DNA from: Eudromia elegans
Taxonomy: Eukaryota > Chordata > Aves > Tinamiformes > Tinamidae
Direction of reading: 5' to 3'
Assembly: GCA_003342815.1 (NCBI GenBank)
Contig: PTEX01000031.1
Span: 2,095,210 to 2,159,209 of the forward strand
Length of the DNA: 64,000 nucleotides
Shown: in pieces, positions 60,400 through 64,000 of the stretch
Layout of the letters: each line of letters starts with the position of its first letter
How positions within the stretch are numbered: the stretch's first letter is position 1
Translations under genes and position numbers: made by a program
The notes under the pieces: generated by a model
What the model was told of the DNA's origin: nothing
What the model saw: only the letters and a program-made list of their open reading frames with translations
The model's database searches: none

Positions 60400-63300
60400 C
60401 CCCAAAACTCACAATCTGTTCTATTGCAGCACAAGAGACTTGGAAGTAAAAAACCTCTCTCAGGATAGGGGGAAATATGGAATTGGTGGTAATTCCCAGG
60501 GCCGCACTCTGCTCAGCCGCCCGCTGCAGCACCCCTTCCCAACACGGCCTTCTTCCAGACACACTCACTCTCCTGTGAAGTGGAAAAGCTGGCTCGATGT
60601 GGCCTTATCTGTATTGCAGCCATGTCTGAGGGCCACGAGGGCTGGCAGTGGAAGAGGTCTCCTGGCCCGAGCTCTCGAGAGGTTAATGCAGGCGAGGAGG
60701 AGAACGACGGCAAACAAATTGGAGCCAGTGAGTGAAAAATGACTTCCCTGCTTCACGCTTCCCAGCACAACCATTCAGCATTTTTCTATTTCAGCAGCTT
60801 CTTGAGCCTGTAATAAATGAGCTTTTAGTGAACTGAAAGCTTTTTATTTTCAGAAAGGTGCATCTCTCTTCCATTAGGTTGTCTAGGCATTTGGGTGGGG
60901 AACAATTTAGGTAAAAAAGATAAAATATTCATATTTTAAGAGCTGTTTCTTCTGACCCTTCCCTCTCTAGTGCTGTCTGTGCCAACCACATAAGTCCACA
61001 AAACTCTTCAGCCTCGTGAGCTGCAACCAGTACTTCTTATAGCAGAGCAACACATTGTTTGCTGTAATTGAGTTCACTCAATACCACACAAAGACATATA
61101 GAGAAGTTCCACGGTTTCTCCCTAAAACAGTGAGCAGAAATACTGACCTAACAGACACGAGCCATTGCTCAAGCCTGAGCAAACCAGCACAGCTCCAAAC
61201 CTGCTCAACAGTGGCATAGCAAACGCTGCAGCACCCTTCAACTCACGGGTAGCCAGGAAGGTGTTGCAGAGCTGCCCAGCTTGGTTAGCAGTACTGCACA
61301 TTGACTAACCAGGTCCTGCACGTCTGCAGGGCAACATGGGGCCCTGCAAATGATGCTGAAGCGCACACGGTGTGACACGATGTGACCATAAACGTGCTCC
61401 GCAGCAGCCTTCCTGTTGTACAGCTCTGCTTTTGCCCTTGGGTAGGGCGAAGAGCACATCAAGGAGACCTTAAGTGCTAGTGAAGAGCTCTCTGTCCTCA
61501 CCCCAGGCCGACGGGCTGAGGAACAGTGTTTTACCCATTTCCATGCACTGTGTGTCACCAGCCCTGACAGCTCCCAGTGAAAAGACTTCCTCCACACGTT
61601 GAGACCTCTTGGAAGCTCTGGCAGATGTAACACGGTGCTGAGACAGATAACTTGCACATCATCTAAAGACTTACTGCTCCCCTTGTGATTTATAATTGCC
61701 CACGCCCCCACAGAGCAAGCACAGTACCACAAGTGGGGAGAGCAGCCTCTGCAGCCCGGCTGCTGCCCGGTGCCATCACCGCCTGGATGTCATCTCGAGT
61801 TAGAGGACGGTTCAACTTTATGACCTTTTCAATCTTGGCTCTTCTGCTATGGCTGCCAATCACAACACACACACTAATCAGAGCTCTAAGTCATACACAC
61901 CCAAAACAAAATCTTCTAATTATAAATCCTGACTAAGCTTGATTGTGCCTCAACTCTGACTGCAAGGGACTTACCCAAATGCCAGGAAATTTTAAAGAAA
62001 TTCTCTTCTGAAAACATGACACAGAATATAGATTCCCTGGCAATTCTCATTCTGTGCAACAAAGTGAGCCTGAGCTTTTTCACTATGATCTTGTCTCACC
62101 TCTATCTTTTTCCTCTTTAACAATCCTTGTCTAGTAAGCATGATCATCAGTGTGCACATAAAGGCGCATTGACAGCATTTCATGAAGGTTTCCTCATGGA
62201 GTAAACCTCTCCATGAAGATAGGAGCTCATGAGCTAGGAGCTCCCAGAGCTTTGAGGGTGACTTTGCAGCAACATTTTTAACTACAATAACGTGCTTATT
62301 GCTTGGAAGGCATGAGGCCCATTTCTCAGACCTGCTGAATCTGTCTGAGACCAGAAGAGACAACAGGTTCATTCTGCTAATAGCTATTTTCAGCATGTGG
62401 ACAACACACACACTGTATCAGGGCACTGGGGGATGAATTACTATGCTGTGAGATTTATTTCAAGAGTTATTTAATTTTTCATTACAATATAGGATTGCAT
62501 TTTTTCCTAGTGAAGAACCCAAACTCCATATTTAATTCTGGAGCATAGGGGATCAGAACTTCAGATGGCAAAACTTGACACAGCACCCCTGGTATGTGGA
62601 GTGCCACAGTGGCTCCAAAGTGGCTTTTTATATACTTTAAAATAATTCTTTGCAACAAGGACCAGCCTATCCTCTGGAGTAAGAATAGAGATACTGGAGG
62701 GAGAAAGAAGTTGTTTAAAGGGAGGGCTCTTAGGGAAGAACCAGCATTCAAATAACTGAAGCAGCATCTTTTTCTATAAGTATATGTGGCAAACCAGCTA
62801 TATATATAAAAAACACAAGTTTTTAAGTTTGGCTTCATTTGAAGTCCAACACCTACCACTACTGATGGCGGCATCACCACCATCACATCACGCGGCAGCT
62901 GAATACTGGAAAACAGAATGTGTTATTTTGCTGCTGATTAATATATTGCTTCCTGGGAATCCATGGAGTTTAACACTTAGGCTATCAAAATGGAGACAGA
63001 CATTGGAAATAGCGTACCCAAGACTCATGGGGAAGAATGTTGAAAAAAGGAAACTGGAAAAGCCCACAGACCAGTACACTTGACTAAGATGCAGACCTGG
63101 GCTTTACTTTTAGCCTATGCAACTACCTCAGCGGTGCAGCTTCTGCAAGCTGCCAATGGTGGTGTCCATCAGAAAAACCCCACTCGTTGAAAGGAGGGAA
63201 TATTATCCATTATCCAACATTTCTAAGGCTACGTATTAGTGTTTTCTACCACTAGAGTGCATCCTTTTGATGACTGGACGGGCCATCCATCCTGAGAGCA

Positions 63301-63416
63301 GTTGAGCTCTAGAGCGAAGACGCTTGGAAAGCCAGAGCACAGCGCAGCCTCCACAACAAACCAATGAACGCCAGCACGGTCACCCCGGGACCACAAAGCC
63401 CACCTTGGCTGTTGGT
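60400..63416. other. Non-coding stretch
   Basis: A 164-codon minus-strand frame at 61238-61732 and a 134-codon one at 62482-62886 show no motif I recognise. A perfect 12-bp palindrome AGCTCATGAGCT lies near 62224. Confidence 0.45.
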
Positions 63417-63660
63417 GCGTGCGCCCGGGCGGCGCAGGCGAGGGCTCGCGGCGCCCATCGACGCCGAGCACCCGCGCATCGCCCGCGCGCCCGCCGGGCT
63501 GTCCGCTCGCATCACGGCGCCCGCCGCGCAGCGGGGCGCTAATGGAGGGAGCTGTCACCCCCGGTTAGCAACGGGGCCGTCAGCGAGACGGGATCCCGCC
63601 TGACATTGCCACGGGCACCCTGCCTCCATTTAGAGCCCGCTGCGCCGCTAAAGCGGCTGC
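63417..63660. promoter_or_regulatory. CpG islet
   Basis: About 240 bases dense in CpG and G+C (CGCCCGGGCGGCGCAGGCGA, CGCGCATCGCCCGCGCGCCC), by far the strongest such patch in the window. Overlapping open frames on both strands are by-products of the low stop density. No TATA box or clear exon is seen. It may be an unmethylated CpG island at a promoter or an orphan island of an enhancer. Confidence 0.45.
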
Positions 63661-64000
63661 TGCTGATAATCTAAGAGGAAAAAGTTTAAATGATTGAGCA
63701 TCCGACTTGGAGAGGGAAGGAGGGAGAGGGCTTTTTAGTGCAACATTAATAATGCAGCGATTTAGACACTTTATTGTCTTAAGAGGGATGCTTGTTCTAA
63801 AGCACTGGGCTCTTGAACTTTCCGTTCATCTCTTTGAAGGTGGCGTTTCTTAGAAAGATGGAGGCCCGAATGAAGTCGCCACCGTGATTAATCAGAGAGG
63901 GAAAACGATTAATGGGAGGCGAGGATAGTCACCGAGCACAGAGCTCTGCTTTATTAACTGCAATTAAACCTCCAAACATTTAGGAGGTGCCTGCAGTGAA
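63661..64000. promoter_or_regulatory. Conserved-element-like block beside the CpG islet
   Basis: Directly follows the CpG islet and continues to the window edge. It has the palindrome TGATTAATCA at 63885-63894, a second GATTAATGG, AACATTAATAATG and CTGCAATTAAACC, with no repeats and few open codons. An islet joined to a homeodomain-motif-rich block is typical of vertebrate developmental regulatory loci. Confidence 0.3.

Noticed and set aside
61238-61732. 164-codon minus-strand frame
   Set aside because: No motif, no splice or poly(A) context, no recognisable source gene; treated as chance.
1-64000. Endogenous retrovirus, LTR element or other virus-derived fossil
   Set aside because: I saw no gag-, pol- or env-like peptide other than the CR1 reverse transcriptase, and no paired terminal repeats.
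1-64000. CRISPR array, operon or other prokaryotic system
   Set aside because: Tandem repeats present are short minisatellites without regular unique spacers, and there is no dense same-strand gene array; the CR1 and MIR relics mark this as vertebrate DNA.

Overview
The window looks like non-coding vertebrate DNA, most likely avian. It holds one clear interspersed element, a decayed CR1 LINE (about 3176-5348, + strand), which is the characteristic retrotransposon family of birds and other sauropsids. Two older, strongly diverged MIR/CORE-SINE-like fragments are also visible. Low repeat density, an AT-rich background with short CpG-rich islets, and no prokaryotic gene organisation fit a bird gene desert or a very large intron; a turtle or crocodilian cannot be excluded from sequence alone.

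Layout. At the left edge (258-740, - strand) a 160-codon open frame ends in a stop followed 55 bases later by AATAAA. It contains a plausible 182-bp exon with acceptor and donor, and is the best, though weak, candidate for host coding sequence. The CR1 fossil occupies about 2.2 kb from 3176 and is followed at 5575-5641 by a short segment with good splice signals. From about 5.6 to 30.7 kb the sequence is largely featureless: simple repeats, one long purine tract (13722-13802), a (TA)n microsatellite (22660-22702) and a few CpG-rich islets (8100-8350, 11790-11935, 25965-26255). From about 31 to 46 kb there are several AT-rich, homeodomain-motif-rich stretches (31250-31660, 37380-37990, 41060-41400, 42370-42960) with the look of conserved non-coding elements, a pair of short tandem duplications, and two MIR-like relics (30755-31075 and 44205-44400). 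From 46 to 63 kb only simple repeats and a possible tRNA-derived scrap (59430-59500) stand out. The right edge (63417-64000) has a dense CpG islet passing directly into a homeodomain-motif-rich block, and is the strongest regulatory candidate.

I recognise no complete protein-coding gene, no functional RNA gene, no CRISPR array and no endogenous retrovirus. Open frames of up to 204 codons occur, but their number and length are about what chance gives in 64 kb of this composition. No gene system can be supported. The plausible biology is long-range regulation of a developmental gene outside the window, inferred only from base composition and motif content.
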